DNA of 64,000 nt, from contig NC_133187.1 of the NCBI RefSeq assembly GCF_049306965.1, forward strand, positions 38,335,501 through 38,399,500, given 5' to 3'. This document shows positions 28,433 through 42,900 of this stretch, piece after piece (the stretch's first letter is position 1; every line of letters starts with the position of its first letter). The stretch comes from Danio rerio. Taxonomy: Eukaryota > Chordata > Actinopteri > Cypriniformes > Danionidae. Under the pieces are notes generated by a model. The model was not told where the DNA came from. It saw only the letters and a program-made list of their open reading frames with translations, and searched no databases. Position numbers and translations under genes: made by a program.

Positions 28433-31400
28433 TTATTTTTTTTTTTTTCACTCTTTTATATATATAAAAAAACTACAAAACAAAAGCTGTGCTATTTGAG
28501 TTGACTTAACTTTTTTTATGAAACACCATGCTAGCTATATTTACATAGTCAGCAGTAGTCTTAGATGTATTGTTGGTTCACACATCTAAACACCTGAAAT
28601 GGCAGCACTGTGGTCAGTAGGAGAGGTCCAGATGTTCCTCTCATTGGTAGTTCAGGAAAATCTGGATGGGACGACCCGGAATTAAAATGATGGTGTCACT
28701 GCAGTGAAGGATGTGCAACTATAGCAATAGTTCAACCCACTATAAGCGGTGCTAAACTGCAGTGGAAATGCGGAAACTGAACTGAAGACACTCGTGCCGT
28801 GCTGTGCAGTGGAAAATCTGATCTGAGATCTGATCACAACAGAAGTGAAATTGGGCTGAGGGGTTAAATAGAAATATGTCCACCTAATTAGCCCGGTGAC
28901 AAGTTATGTTGATGAAATTTCAGTAAATAATGCTCATTGCTTGTGTAAAATTATTTAAAAATTGGTTGCAAAAAGATGAAATTAATTTCCAACATTAATA
29001 TGTTAACATTGACAGCCTAATAATGGACGCTTTCACATTTACGGGTTTTTTAGCAGCGGAAGTCATAATAGTTGGGTAAACTTAGAGTGCAGTGAATGGG
29101 AGAGTGCCACAAATAATTTTTTACAGTGCTATTTGTTCCTATTTTGTTTTGAAAAATGCATCATAACAGTCTTGTGGTCCATTAGAACTGTCAAATGATT
29201 AATTTATTGTAATTAATCTGTTTGACAGCACTAATAATAATTATGTGACACATTATTTATGTATTTCTGTGTGTGTGTTTGTGTGTGTGTTTTTAAAGAG
29301 CGCTGCCGTGTCCCTCGGTGAAGCACAGTGATGAATGGGGCGATCCTAGTAAATGTGAGGGTGGAGAAGGCTGTCAGTACTGCCACACACGCACAGAACA
29401 GCAGTTCCACCCGGAGGTACTTCACTCTCTGTCTAATGCAGCTCCACTCTGCTCAACATCAGCGTTTACTGCTAGAACAGCCACATCTGTGTTCTTGAGC
29501 ACTTATGGGTTTAATCAAATAAAACTGTGGCTATTGGATTATGCAATGCTTGTGATTCTCATTAGGGATGCTATTTTGTTTGGCCCTTCGGCTTAAGTGG
29601 TTAATTTTTTAGGTTATTGATTGGTGATGTTGCTTTGCTATTCTAGTAGTGATTGATAAAGCTGGTATAAAATGGCATTTTTTCATTAAAAATGTTAGAT
29701 CTTCAACCTGGCGTATAGATATTTTGGTTGACTAAAACTTTTGGTGTGTGTTATGAAAAAGGAAATGTACAAATGGGGAATTGAACATATAATATGTAAA
29801 AGATGCAAAAAGGATGAAATATCTCTCATGTAAAAAAAAGAAGAAATAAGTTGAATGATATGGTAATGGTGTGGGGAAAATAATAAGCTTCATCCAGCTC
29901 CATTCCGTCTTGACAAAATGTGTTTTGCGTACAGAATTGTTTTGTGTATGGGTTTTTTGTTCAAAATAAAATAAATCAAACTCTAAAACATAAAATGTTC
30001 ATAGCTTAAAATAAATGTGTTGTTTGCTGAAACAGTTGATTTCAGCATGCTCAATTAATATTTTTCACTATGGGATGAACTAAAGCTACTAAAACTAGAA
30101 ACATTTTTTTATCTTTTTGTTCTTTTGTGGTTTCTAGGCTTTACACTTGATTCACATGATTTTCGGATATTGCTGTACATGACTCTTACAGTTATTTATG
30201 ATTTACACAATTTTAAAACTTATATTATTTTACCTGATTAAATATTTTGGAGCTTTGCACTTATGTTAGTTATAATATATATATATCAAGGTCGTTGCTA
30301 CTGCTACTCATGTGATATTGCATTTATACAACAGTTAGACAGGCATAAATGTGTATATAAAAAGGAAACTCAAGCGGGGAGTCTCAAAACTTCTTTTTGT
30401 ATCAGGAACTACTTTCTACTTTTGTCATTCATTAACATCTGCAACTGACGGTCAGAATAGCAGAAATCGTTGCTTATTTACCAAAGTTACTTGAGAGCTA
30501 ACAATTAAATGATTCTCCTGCATAATGACAAAACAGGTGATTTTGTTCACATTTTAAATGTAAGATTATAGGGCTGAACAGCATGAAATGCCATCAGTCT
30601 ACATAGATTTATCATTAGGCTTTGTTGCAATCAGCATATCACAATAATTAACCCTGAAAAAGCAAAAACAAAACAAACACTACTAAATTACTATGGTATA
30701 AATACAGCACTACAACATACAAAAGAGAGAGAGATCGACTTAGAAAGTCACTTACCTGTTTTATAATGTTCTGATCAGTTGTAGTTTGAAATTTACCAAG
30801 ATTTTCCTCCCCTAAGGACGTATTATGCTGTCTCTGTCGCCATCTTGTGGCGAAACGTCAACCATGGTTGCTCAGTATGACAGGCTAATGGCCGCCAACA
30901 TGCTGAATCTCTGAAATCATAAATATTTAAAATAGGCGCTATCCTTTATAAATAAACTGCATAGTTGCAATCTAAACAACTACACTCTCGACTCAAAAAG
31001 CCCTTAAAAGTATATTATGTTGTCCAACAGCTGCAATATTTGTCAAACTGTAGTGAGTTGTTTAGTCCCTCTTTAGTCCTAGTGTGGAAGGAGTTATACA
31101 CAAGAGACTGAAGAGGCTGTACGAGTGCTGATATTGCTTTAATATCTCACGGCTAGCAGCCAATCGGATTTGAGCACCAGATAAATACTTCACATTTGAA
31201 ATCCCCACACTGTTATAGAAATCATTATAAAGGGGAAAAAAAAACACTCAAGACCCAACTAAATTTCATCACATTTAACAGTACTTTTAAATATCAAGCA
31301 GAACCTTAAATACCGTATGTACTTCCTAATAATACCATTTTCTTTCATAGATTTACAAATCCACCAAATGCAATGACATTCAGCAGAGTGGAAACTGTCC

Positions 31401-34400
31401 CAGAGGGCCGTTCTGTGCTTTTGCCCATTTAGAAAGTAAGGTTACATTTTTGCTGTTACATTTACACTAACTCTACCTGCACTACACCTATCATTGTATA
31501 TTTAATATCTACTGCCATGTATGATACTATTGAAATGAAATGTGGAGTTGAACATGATTGTATGTCTTGATGTTTTGCTTGACAGAAGTGAGTGTCGGTG
31601 ACGGGTGCAGTTCTCCTCCTCTCTCTGCTGCTTTTGAGGACTTCAGTCACAGCGGCCCGAGCACATTAACGGAGGAGGGCATGCTGGGAAGGGGGCTGTT
31701 TGATGACTCCTGCAGTCTCGATGCCAGTCCTGGAGCAGAGGGGGGTTATGGGAAAGCTCCAGGATTTGAAAGGGAAGACCAGGTATTGCAGCAGTACTTT
31801 GCATATTTGAAAACCTTGGTTAGAAAACTCTTGAAAACCTGGGAGTTTAAAAATTGATTTCCAAAGCAAGTAATCTTAAAATATTTAAAAGCTATGTTTT
31901 TGGTTTGTTCTAATTCACTGGAAATATGGAACAGTTTGAATATTTTAGAGTTGTTTTTCTCATTTATATGGTCAAGAATATGGTAAATTAGTCGATTGTA
32001 ATTCTGTTTGACTATTTTAATATGTGTAGCGAATTAGCTCAATGTGAATTGAAGTGTAATTTGAACGGGGCTTCAAATGAATCGACTCTTTAAATCCGAA
32101 CAAACGAATTGCCCTGCGATCATTTGAACAGACAGTGGACTTCATTTATGGCTATTGCTATCAAAAATAAAAACCCATTTATGTTCAAGCAGGGTAGCGA
32201 GAACGAAGTTTAAGACATTAGATTCTTAAAAATTGCACAGGCACCTTTCTTTATACAAAATGAAGCTTTATTGAATAATCTAACACAAACACGCATTCAT
32301 ACAGTTTTAGAGAAGAGTAAAGGAAGACAACCAAGAGTTTAAGAGAGTGTAATGATGGAAAACCCTTGTAAGACCAAACCAAGCGAACCAAAAATAATCA
32401 ATTTAACCCTTCTATGGTTTCTTTAGGGTTACATTTAGTTTATACCAGTTCAGTGGTAATCTAGAAGTGTTACTTACAATACTTGAGTAATGTGAAGAAC
32501 TCCCTTTGTTGAGCATGTGGTTCGCTGGTGGTCAGTTCTTTGTCCTTGGGAGACTTGGATAGGGGTGGAATCTGGATTTTTAGTTGAGGCGGCAAAACTG
32601 TAGTGGTTATGACTTTTGGTTTTTCTCTCACTAAACTTGAGCACCTTTGGGTGATGGCCTGAGACTACAAGCTTTTATAAGGATGGTTTTGTTCCGACGC
32701 TCCAGAGCCGAGTTGACTAATGAGAAGTTAACTCCCCCGAGGCACGATTAATAGTCTTTTGTTCCAAAGTGTGGTGATTTGCATAAGCAGTCTGGGTGTA
32801 AGCCAATGCAGAAATGTTTCTTAAAATGTTAATATGTTGCACACATATTAACATAAAATGTAAACAGTCGTTCAGTACATCAAATTAGCTTTGCAGGGAC
32901 ATCAAACATGAACCATCTATGATCTTGTTTAGCTGTATTAAAGTTAAACTTTGATTGCAGAAGTATTAAAATCATATTAATAAAAGCAAGAGACTTGTCG
33001 CAAACACCTGATTACTCATAAAGAGAATAAAAGTTTAAAAACATCAGTCTTAAGTGAGGACCATATAGAAGTTTGACCAGGTCTCTGTATGTCCATTTCT
33101 GAGTGCATCCCTTTCGTGTTATAGTAGCCTTAGTGTTATGTTACACACTCACTATCCAGTCTTTTCCTGGTTGGGAGAGGTCAATTGGGTATTATTTGTT
33201 GAATAAAGCAAAATAAATATGTGTCTGATCGGCCACAATTGTTACAAATGCAATTTATTTCTTTGTTGATAGATGACATTTTTAGCATCATTATCCCACC
33301 ATGTTCTCTTTTGGATTATATCATTGTGGCTCGCGAGTCACATCTGGCTCTTTGACCAAATATACGTGGCTCTCCAGCTGTCTCCCTTCAGTAATAATTT
33401 TTAACAGTTAAAAAAATTATAACCGTCATTAGAAATCAGTTTTCGATTGAAAATACAATTATTAATCTTTTTTTCATTTTTTTTAGAGCAAAATGAATAA
33501 GAACTCAGTTAACAATAAAAGGATGTTTCAACCAATCTGCGAGTGCGGCACTATGGATAAACTTGAATTGCGACGGCAATAATAAGCAAACAACTTGCAT
33601 TTTTATGGTAATTTTCTCATGTATGTAAATTCAAACAACATCCTTGAGTGGTAATAGCGAAAGGTAAAACATTCTATGAATTTTCCTTTTTTTCATGTGA
33701 TGCTTCATATTTGTTTATTTTTGAGTTGTGCCTGGACATAAATAAAGTTTTTGTTTAAAACTATTATTTATAATATAAAATAATCTATCGTCTTAACCAT
33801 TTCTACATGCCTCAGTGCATTGAGTTGCTGCCATGCAGTAAGCTAATAACAAATTTGCATTAAGGAGTTGGACAGGCGTACCTAATAAAGTGGCTCTTTG
33901 CTGAAAAAAGGTTCCTGACCCCTGGATTATATGATTCTACTGAAACCAGTCTAATATGTAGATTTAGTATTTAATAATTCAAAATCATTTGGTGTATAAA
34001 AAGTTATTTTGAAACCCTTTTTAATTATAAAAATGTCACCACTATTCTTATTGATCGTTTTAATGTGTCCTTGCTCAATAAAACCATTAAAAGTCCTGTG
34101 AAGTGCTGTAAAATGTGTGCATTTTTATTCGATATTTGACATAATCCCAACTAAAAAATGAAGAGAGGGTGGGACAAAGAGTAGCTTCTCCCCTTTAAAA
34201 AACAGCCAATGGGACATTCTACTAGAAAAGTACATTATTCCTGAAATAAAAACGTAAATACAGTGAATAAAACATATTTCATCCCAGAAATGGACTGATG
34301 TTTGATTTCTGCGAGTTGTTCTGTCAACGACTAAAAACTCAACTATTTAGTCTCCACTTTCCTGACTAATATGCAATTCCCTCTCTGACTCCTCCACTAA

Positions 34401-37400
34401 CTACAATATATATATAAAAACAATTACTAATGTTTTGCTTCTTACACTTTCTTCACACACCTGAAACTTGCCCATAGCACTTATTCATTGTTGCTCTTAT
34501 AGTTGTGTAAATTGCTTCCTTGTCCTCATTTGTTAGTCGCTTTGGATAAAAGCGTCTGCTAAATGACTAAATGTAAATGTAAAGGAATTTGTCATTCATT
34601 TGGTTCTTAGATTTATTTTCCTTTGTAAAAACACTTTACAAATGTACAGACCCTGTCATTCTCCTTGTCCTCAGCCCAATTAAACCTACAGCTTTAATAC
34701 TTCTGTAATGTTAAAACTATATTATACTATGTTATTTAGAAAAAATAAACTTCAGAAATGGCAAGTGGTTATTAACAAGTTGTTATTTTTCACATCATTT
34801 GATTAAAAACATGAAATTATCAATAAATTCTAGAAATAAATACTACATGTATATAATATAAATACAATTGTCTCCATGTTTCTGTCAGTCCTTTCATATT
34901 TGCATTAAATGTAAGGCTATGACTCGGAAGTGACATCATTTGATGGAGAAGAAGCTGACAGTGATCAAGGATTCAATCTATCATTGAATTGTATGATTTT
35001 ATGCTTGTTTTGTATGATTTTTTGAGGACATCAAGTTTAAAAGTCAGGCCCAGGCCATTTTTTAATAAGTGAAGTTTCTGGTAGAATGTCCCCAATAGCG
35101 TTTGGCTATCAAAGCTGAGATTGGTTAAGCTCAAGTGCATCAAATGAAAGGAAAATGAGAAGCATCTTGAAAGGGTGGGGCATGTCAGATACTGTACTAG
35201 GCAAGGCAAGGCAAGTTTATTTATATAGCACATTTCAAACACAGTGGCAATTCAAAGTGCTTTACATAAACAAGAATAAAAAGGACGATATTAAGAACAT
35301 AAAAAACAAACAATTAAAATGATTATAAAAACAGATTAAAATGAGTAAAACAGGTTATAAAAGAATTAAAAAGAAAAAGAAAAACATAATAGTATGATCT
35401 TTGGGACGTAGCGCAGTGTGCATTCAGTAAAGGCACAGCTAAACAGATGTGTTTTCAGTCTCAATTTGAATGTGCCTAATGTTGGAGCACATCTGATCAT
35501 TTCTGGAAGCTGAATACTAGAGAACATTTGATCCATCAAGATTTGATGAGAAACTGAAGTATGAGGTGACATGGATCAACATTTTTTGTTTTTTCATTTA
35601 TTGGGAAGTGATGTTTATGTTGGTTTTAAATTTTATAAAAGCATATGTAGTCACTGTTTTGTAGCACAACAGCTTATAGATATCCCTAAAACTAACAAAC
35701 TGATTTTTTGCATCTAAAAAAACGTCATTTTTATTTCTTGAGACCTTTAATAGTCTTTCAAATAATCATACTGACCTCAAGTGTTGAACAGTAAAACTCC
35801 ATAAAAAGCAAAATTATCATTTTCTTTTCATTATTATACAATGTTTATGTCTTCCTTACAGGCCAAACACAAATGTTTTTCAATGGAGCAGCGCAGCAGA
35901 GACGTTTCCTCCATGCACAGCAAACAGGTATACTGAACACAACGATTCAAAACAGACATTCATGATAACCACTATTAGTCTAAGCAACTTGCATGATTTA
36001 TGTAATGTCCTGTGTTTTCAGGATCTGTTGGTGTTTTTGCCGGTTGGCAGTCCTCTCAGTATGTCCTCCAGTGTCCCCTCCAGCTTGGCAGCCACACCAC
36101 CCAGTCCTGCTCCACCCGGCCCGTCTTCAGGCATGAACGCCAACGCTCTGCCTTTCTACCCCACCAGCGACACGGTGGAGTCTGTAGTGGGTGAGTGAAT
36201 GCTCGTGGAGATATTAGCCTATTGGTAGGCCCACACGGAATCTGTGCGCACAGAATTCCGCAGATTTTCCGCAGATTTCCGCAGAGATTTTTAGCCCTTT
36301 ATTAATTCTATTTATTTACTTGAGTAAATATGTAAATATGAATTTATTCAGTTTTTATTCAGTAATTTATTACTTTTTATTTAATATATTAAGGTTTTAG
36401 TTATGATACTCCCAAGTGTGCCACAAGCCTGCGTTTGAGTGAAGGTCTCGGCCATTAGATCGCCCCCTGGGGGCTGGCTGCAGTACAAGTCATAAAGCCT
36501 GCCTCCTCCGTGTAAATGAAGGAGACTTGAGCCCAAATAAAAAAAATTAATACACTTGCAATAAAATGTCCCGAAAGATGGTTCAGGTCGATTAAGGCAC
36601 TGGTTATTGTGCTGAAATAGGTGCAGATCTTCATTTTTGTAAACAGTTTGTTTTTAGCAGTAATTTAATGCTGGGCGTGTCATCGTGATTGACAGCTGTG
36701 ATTGACAGTTTCTCAAAGCAGCGCGTCTAAGCTTCGGCAGGAGACTGAAGTGTTATTATTCGATTTCTGTGTTATTTTACCATGACAAAATGAGTTCAGC
36801 AGTAAACTATAGTTTCTGACATACATGATCCTGGTGGAACACTGTTTATTCGCTAAGATCAGGGCTTTTTTTCGGGCTTTATTAGTTTGCTGATACACGC
36901 CTAACCACCCAGATAGCAAATTACACTCGGGCAAGTTCGGGCTAGATTCTCGCCTGCCGGAGACTTACCCCTCAGAGCTCAGACTGACTACCTCTACTGG
37001 ACCTACTCCGGATGCCTGGACTCACTGCCCGATTCCAGCCCGAGTCAATCGAGCCAGATGCGGCAGTCGAGCGAGCCGGCGCTGCCGCATGCGAGCCGGA
37101 ATCAGCCCGCGACGCCGCGAGTAGGATATGTGCGCTGCGGCCCGGAGCTGGCGCGATTAAATATATAAAACCCTCATATTTGTTAACGTTATTACATCCA
37201 TTTGTGTTGATATGACAGCAAACGCATGCTGAGAAGTTTGGGGGGCGTGGTTGATTTTACATAAAGCGTTTGGTTGGAAGCTTGACTCCGCTCATTTTCG
37301 CGGCTCCTCCTCTGGCTCCATCAGACAGTCCTTCTGCGCATGTCAAGGCTCCAATTTCAGCAGTCTTTTGCGACAGTTTGTGCCCGTCAAGCAGGCGTTT

Positions 37401-39432
37401 TGCCCTCAAGGCGTTCAATGGGAAAAGGGGCTGTCGCGTCGTCCATATTTTTCACAGTCATTGGATACTCCCAAAATAATTCTGCAGAAATCCGCAGATT
37501 TTTATCAAAATTCTCAGCAGAAATAGCAAAAAACTTTGCAGATTCCGTCTGGCCCTTCTTGGTTGTCGCAAAGTCAAACATAGTCACATAAGGCACTTTT
37601 CCACTGGGTTCTTTTCCTAGTGCCTGGTACTTTTTTTTAGTACAACCATAGTTGAGTTTTCAAGCGAGTTGTACTGTTACCAAAATGTGGCATACACACT
37701 GCTTATCACCGATTGATTTGAGAGAATTGTTACTATCACAATTAAAATCATTTACATTATTCCTATTTAGTTACTTAGTTTGCTAGTTAGTTGTTCTTGT
37801 TGAGCTTGTTAAATGCTCAATTTTAATTGGCTGATGAGTATTCTAAGTCTACGTTCACACTGCAGGCAAATGTGGGCCAAATTAGATTTTTTTTCCCCCT
37901 CATGTGACTCAGTGAACAGCCCAAACTGCATGCAATCTGATCTTTTCATTTCAGATTTGTGCCTTTAATATGTAGTCTTAAATCAGACACAGATCTCATG
38001 TTTCGCAATGCGACCACAGTGTGAGCGGTTATGATGGATTTCATGTGAATTTACATAATCTTGGAGTGACATGCGTCGTCATTCTGTGCTGCAAACATCA
38101 TCTTCTCCTCAGCAGCATAGTAGAACGGCACACAGGGTGATTACTTTACCACAGAAAGTTGGTTGTTCATATTGAAAAAGATTTTAAAGGCAAAACTGGT
38201 GCTTGTTAACATGGGCACGGGTTAATCACGAAGCCGAAGAGCGTCGTGGGTGTTGTGGATAGGGGATCCAGGGAACTTTCTCTCCGAGAGAAAAAATGGC
38301 AGGTGGTCGAGCCCCCAAACCCCCCTTCTGCACGTGTCTGCTGTATATAAAATTAAAAAACTCTGGAAACTGAGATAAACCAACTCTGCGATCACAGATC
38401 AGTCTGCGCTGCTCATTAACCCTTGATGAGTTTACTACACCAGTGATCAGAGTGCCACGCACTGCGGTTGTCATAAATCACAAATGATCAGTGTTTTCAA
38501 TCACAAGAGACTTGTTTTAGGTCTCAAATGCTGAAATTTACATTAGTAGTAGCAGAACAACCCTTTACAGTTTATGAAATACACCACGGTTGTCTATGGA
38601 AAGGGTAATAATCATCTAAGCATGATCTGACAATGTGCAGTATACACATTGTGTGCATAATAAGACATTTTGTGCTCTCTATAATGTATTTTTGTGCATG
38701 CGAGTCAGTTTAGGACCATGATCTGTTCACACTGCAAATCTGATATTGGCCACATTCATAAGAGCAGTGTGAACAGCTGAAAATCAGATTTGAGCAGAGT
38801 AAACGTAGTGTAAATCATGTGTCATTGTTTTTGATGAATTGACAGTTAAATTAATTCCCAGTTCTATATTTATGCCAAATGATTTCAGCTGTTTCCTATT
38901 AATTTACAATTAATTCCTATTAATTTACAACCTTAAGCAGAAAAAATAAATAAAACTTGCAAAGATGCTTTCTCTGTAAAAACTGCTCTAAAAGGACTCT
39001 AAAAATGAGAAAGTAGTTACCCTCAAGGAAAACCTGTAGAATCTTATTTTATGTATCATCTATTGTTGCTGATGTTATTTTATTGTAGAAAAGTGCTATT
39101 TATGAAATGCATGTATACTGTGCCTGTTTTTGACATGAAATAGCGAGAGAATCTAATATGGCAATAAAATAAACTCAAAACTTCCTCTTGATCGCCCTCA
39201 AGGGGCTGCACTATTTATTTTTGAACTCAAATGTATTTTGTGGAATATTTGGAGACTGGACATCTATAGCAGGAAAAAGATACTATGAAATCAATTATTT
39301 CTCCCTCTTCACTAGAATCTGCATTGGATGATCTGGACCTGAATGACTTTGGAGTATCGGCTCTTGAGAAAAGTCTGGAGAGTTCAGCTCTACCCAGCAT
39401 GGGCCTCATGTTAGGTCGGTGATAAGGTTTAC

Positions 39433-39468
<36 letters not shown>

Positions 39469-39901
39469 ATACCTTAAAGAATCGGTGCTGAAATTCATCC
39501 TGTGTTCTTTCTTCCTGCAGGAGGCAGTCAATTACAGAGTTCAGCACCTGTCAACATCCCTGGCTCTTTAAGTAGCCCCTCCCCTTTCAGATCGCCCTCA
39601 CCTTCTCCACCAATCAGAGCCCACCACTCGCCATTCCTCTCAGCACAGCTGCCACAACCTAGCCAATCAGAAAGCAGTTTTTTGGGGACGTCCCACGGTT
39701 CTTTAGGTCTGCTATTTTTAGTTTTATATTTTATTTTATTTTTTTCTGCTTTATTTTTAAATAGGGTCAGAAAGAGTTTAGATTTCCTGAATATCAAGGC
39801 CAGAAATAAAATTCTTACAAATTTATTATTACTATAATATATTTCTTCACATTTTTTTTGTAAACCAAAAAAAAAAAAAAATAATAATAATAATTTAAAA
39901 A

Positions 39902-39967
<66 letters not shown>

Positions 39968-42900
39968 GAGGTCTGAATTATTAGCCCCCCCTGAATTTTT
40001 AGCCCCCCTGTTTTTTCCCCCAATTTCTGTTTAACGGGGAGAAGTTTTTTTCAACACATTTCTAAACATAATAGTTTTAATAACTCATCTCTAATAACTG
40101 ATTTATTTTATCTTTGCCATGATGACAGTAAATAATATTTGACTACATATTTTTCAAGACACTTCTATACAGCTTAAAGTGACATTTAAAGGCTTAACTA
40201 GGTTAATTAGGTTAACTAGGCAGGTTAGGGTAATTAGGCAAGTTTTTGTATAATGATGATTTGTTCAGGGGACTTTCAGATAAAAAGATTTTTGACATTA
40301 AAATGGTGTTTAAAAAAATGAAATACTGCTTTTATTCTAGCCAAAATAAAACAAATAAGACTTTCTCCAGAAAAAAAAATATTATCAGACATACTGTGAA
40401 CATTTCTGTGCTCTGTTAAACATCATTTGTGAAATATTTAAAAAAGAACAAAAATTAAAAGGGGGACTAATATTTCTGACTTCTGACTTGTATATAAAGC
40501 CAATTATTTCTGAACACTTAGGCCCAATCCCCATTCTATTTTTGTACCCCTTGACCCTTAAACGGTGTGAAGAGCAAGGGCTTCAAAATTTACCCCTAGA
40601 AAATGGGACAGCACTACAACACCTGCACACATCATCATATGTCATTGTGATCTCTTGCTTCATATGAGATCGACGATCGTGACTGCTGCAGTTATTCCAG
40701 TTGCATTATTTTTTTGTATTTTTTTGTTTTTATCTTTAGGAAATCACTAAAGGCAACAATATCATGTTATCATACAGATCTAATGTGGCGATAAGATCGT
40801 AACTGTACTGCCCATTTACACAGTGGCCATATTCAGCAATGTAAGCACACGAAAACAACATTAACATTATAGCAGACAAAGCTCATTCCCAGCCACGAGA
40901 CTTTTCTGTCAGGGTATCTGACTGGACTGCTATACAGGAGTTATTATTAGGGCTTGGAGCGAAATTTTGTGGTTTTTATTTTAGTGGTCTTTTTTAAAAA
41001 GCATGACTGTAAAACGTGAATGCCAATATGAGTGTATAAAAACATGTGCTTGCTTGTTGTAAAAATTTATAATAATGATAAAAAGAAAAATCTCAAAATC
41101 TGGAACAAAAACTGGAAAATCTCAGTTTCAAGGGCTATCTAGCCCTTCCTTTTAGTCCTACTCCTTCAAGCTAAAGAGAATTGAGACAAGGGGGTAAGGT
41201 ACTAAAGGGCTAAAGCCTCGCAGGGACAAGTGACCATTCATTTCATTGGAGAGCGAGCAACTTACGGCGACCTCTGTCTACGCGAGCAACAGTGACCGTT
41301 GGCAACCAGGTGGGTGAGCACCAGTAGAGCTCACGTGATCCTCTCTCAGCTCGCTCAGAGGCCCGTTGTATTCGTGCTGTATATACCTACACAGGGCTCG
41401 AAATTGCGACCATTTTGGTCGCAACGCATAACCGCCCGAAATTTAAGCTATGCGACCTCATAATATATATTGGGAGCATTTGTGCGACTGCAGATAATGG
41501 TTGTAGTGCGACCTGTTTTGTTTCTAAAAACGTGCTGAATCGCTCTTCCCTGCTGCTATATTGGTTCATATTAGCTGTCAATCACTTAAGACTTTCCGCT
41601 GTCAGATGACAGGGAGGGAGCTTTTGTGACCGCGGGGAATGCAAACGGCTGAAGAGTGAAAAGTACACTGATCTCGATGCGTTGCATGGACTGCATGTTC
41701 AGCCAACACTATCTCACGGCAATTCGTAACATTTTCATAGGCTACGTTTCCTCGTGAGATCAGGCTGCAACAGCGCAAATGTCCGCTAAAACACCATCGC
41801 CAAAGAAGCTCGCCTTCACTGAGTTTAAACTGATGTTGGTTATAACAAAGAACAGTATTGCGCCGATGGCCATCGGGAGAATCTTGCTCTGCCCCCCTCG
41901 TATTGGGCTGGCTGACTGGCATGCTTTTCCGCAAACACAGAAAAATGTAATTCAGCATGTAACGAGGCTGAGCATTAAAATGACACGAACCGAAACCAAA
42001 ACTTTTAAAAAGTAAGACTTTTCTTCCTTTCTTTTGTCCGTTCTTTCTTGAGGTGTATATTATTTTTCTATTTAATTACTGATGACTGCTTTGCAGCTTT
42101 CAGCATTGAATTGAATGAGTTATTATATTATTTAGTTTGTTTTGTAGCAGAAATATTATTTATTGAATTGACATGCATATAAAAACAATAGTACAAAATA
42201 AATATTTCTTACTACAATGCTTCATTTGTGTTTGATGCAAACCATCAATTTATTTTTCATAAAGTAACATTAGGACTTTATATAGCAGATAACTTGCATT
42301 AAAGCACATTCAAGGCAGCATAATGATGAGAAATAGAATTCATTATTAGTATTATTGTCATCATCGTCATCATTAATATTTTATAATTATTCAACATTCA
42401 TTTTGGAATTATTGCACAAATATTAAGTCATCAAGCATTAGTTAGATAGTTGTTTCTGGGTTTTGTTAGTCCCAATTGATGTAGTTTTCAAATACAATAA
42501 ATCCCTTAATATACAACTTGTCAAATATATCATTCATTTTTGGTGGGTGCTCCTACATTTTTTCTGGTGCTCCTACATTTTTTCTGGTTCTCCTAAATAT
42601 TTCAGGTTGGAAGCACCGGTGCTACCAAGTAATAAAGTTAATTTCGAGCCCTGCTACACAGACCTGCATTTAAAGCAACCAGAGTGACAGGCAGCTACAA
42701 AGTCTGCTAGTGTGAATGAGGCATAAGGAGGAGAATTGGGATTGGGCCTTACACATGGATTTTGGTTGCTTCACTTTAAAATTCACTTTATAAAATTCCA
42801 GAAAGCCCAAAACCTTAAGTGCATGAAAGACCCCTTTCACCGTTTCCCCCGCTGTGTCTTTGATTAAATGAAATGTTCATTGTATTTTTAGCAGAGCACA

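Larger units (their letters stand above)
31783..35861 (+). other. unk intron 8
   Basis: Contains a hAT element, a LINE tail and a teleost repeat, listed separately. About 32025-32930 is an unclassified dispersed-repeat candidate (tgtagcgaattagctcaatg at its left); I could not establish termini or family. 33940-34280 and 34600-35180 hold nothing I can name. Confidence 0.5.

Noticed and set aside
32025-32930. Long terminal repeat of a retroelement
   Set aside because: No paired copy, no convincing termini or target duplication; left as an unclassified repeat candidate.
37012-37215. 67-residue GC-rich frame
   Set aside because: No domain; it lies within an inserted repeat element and its composition alone explains the open frame.
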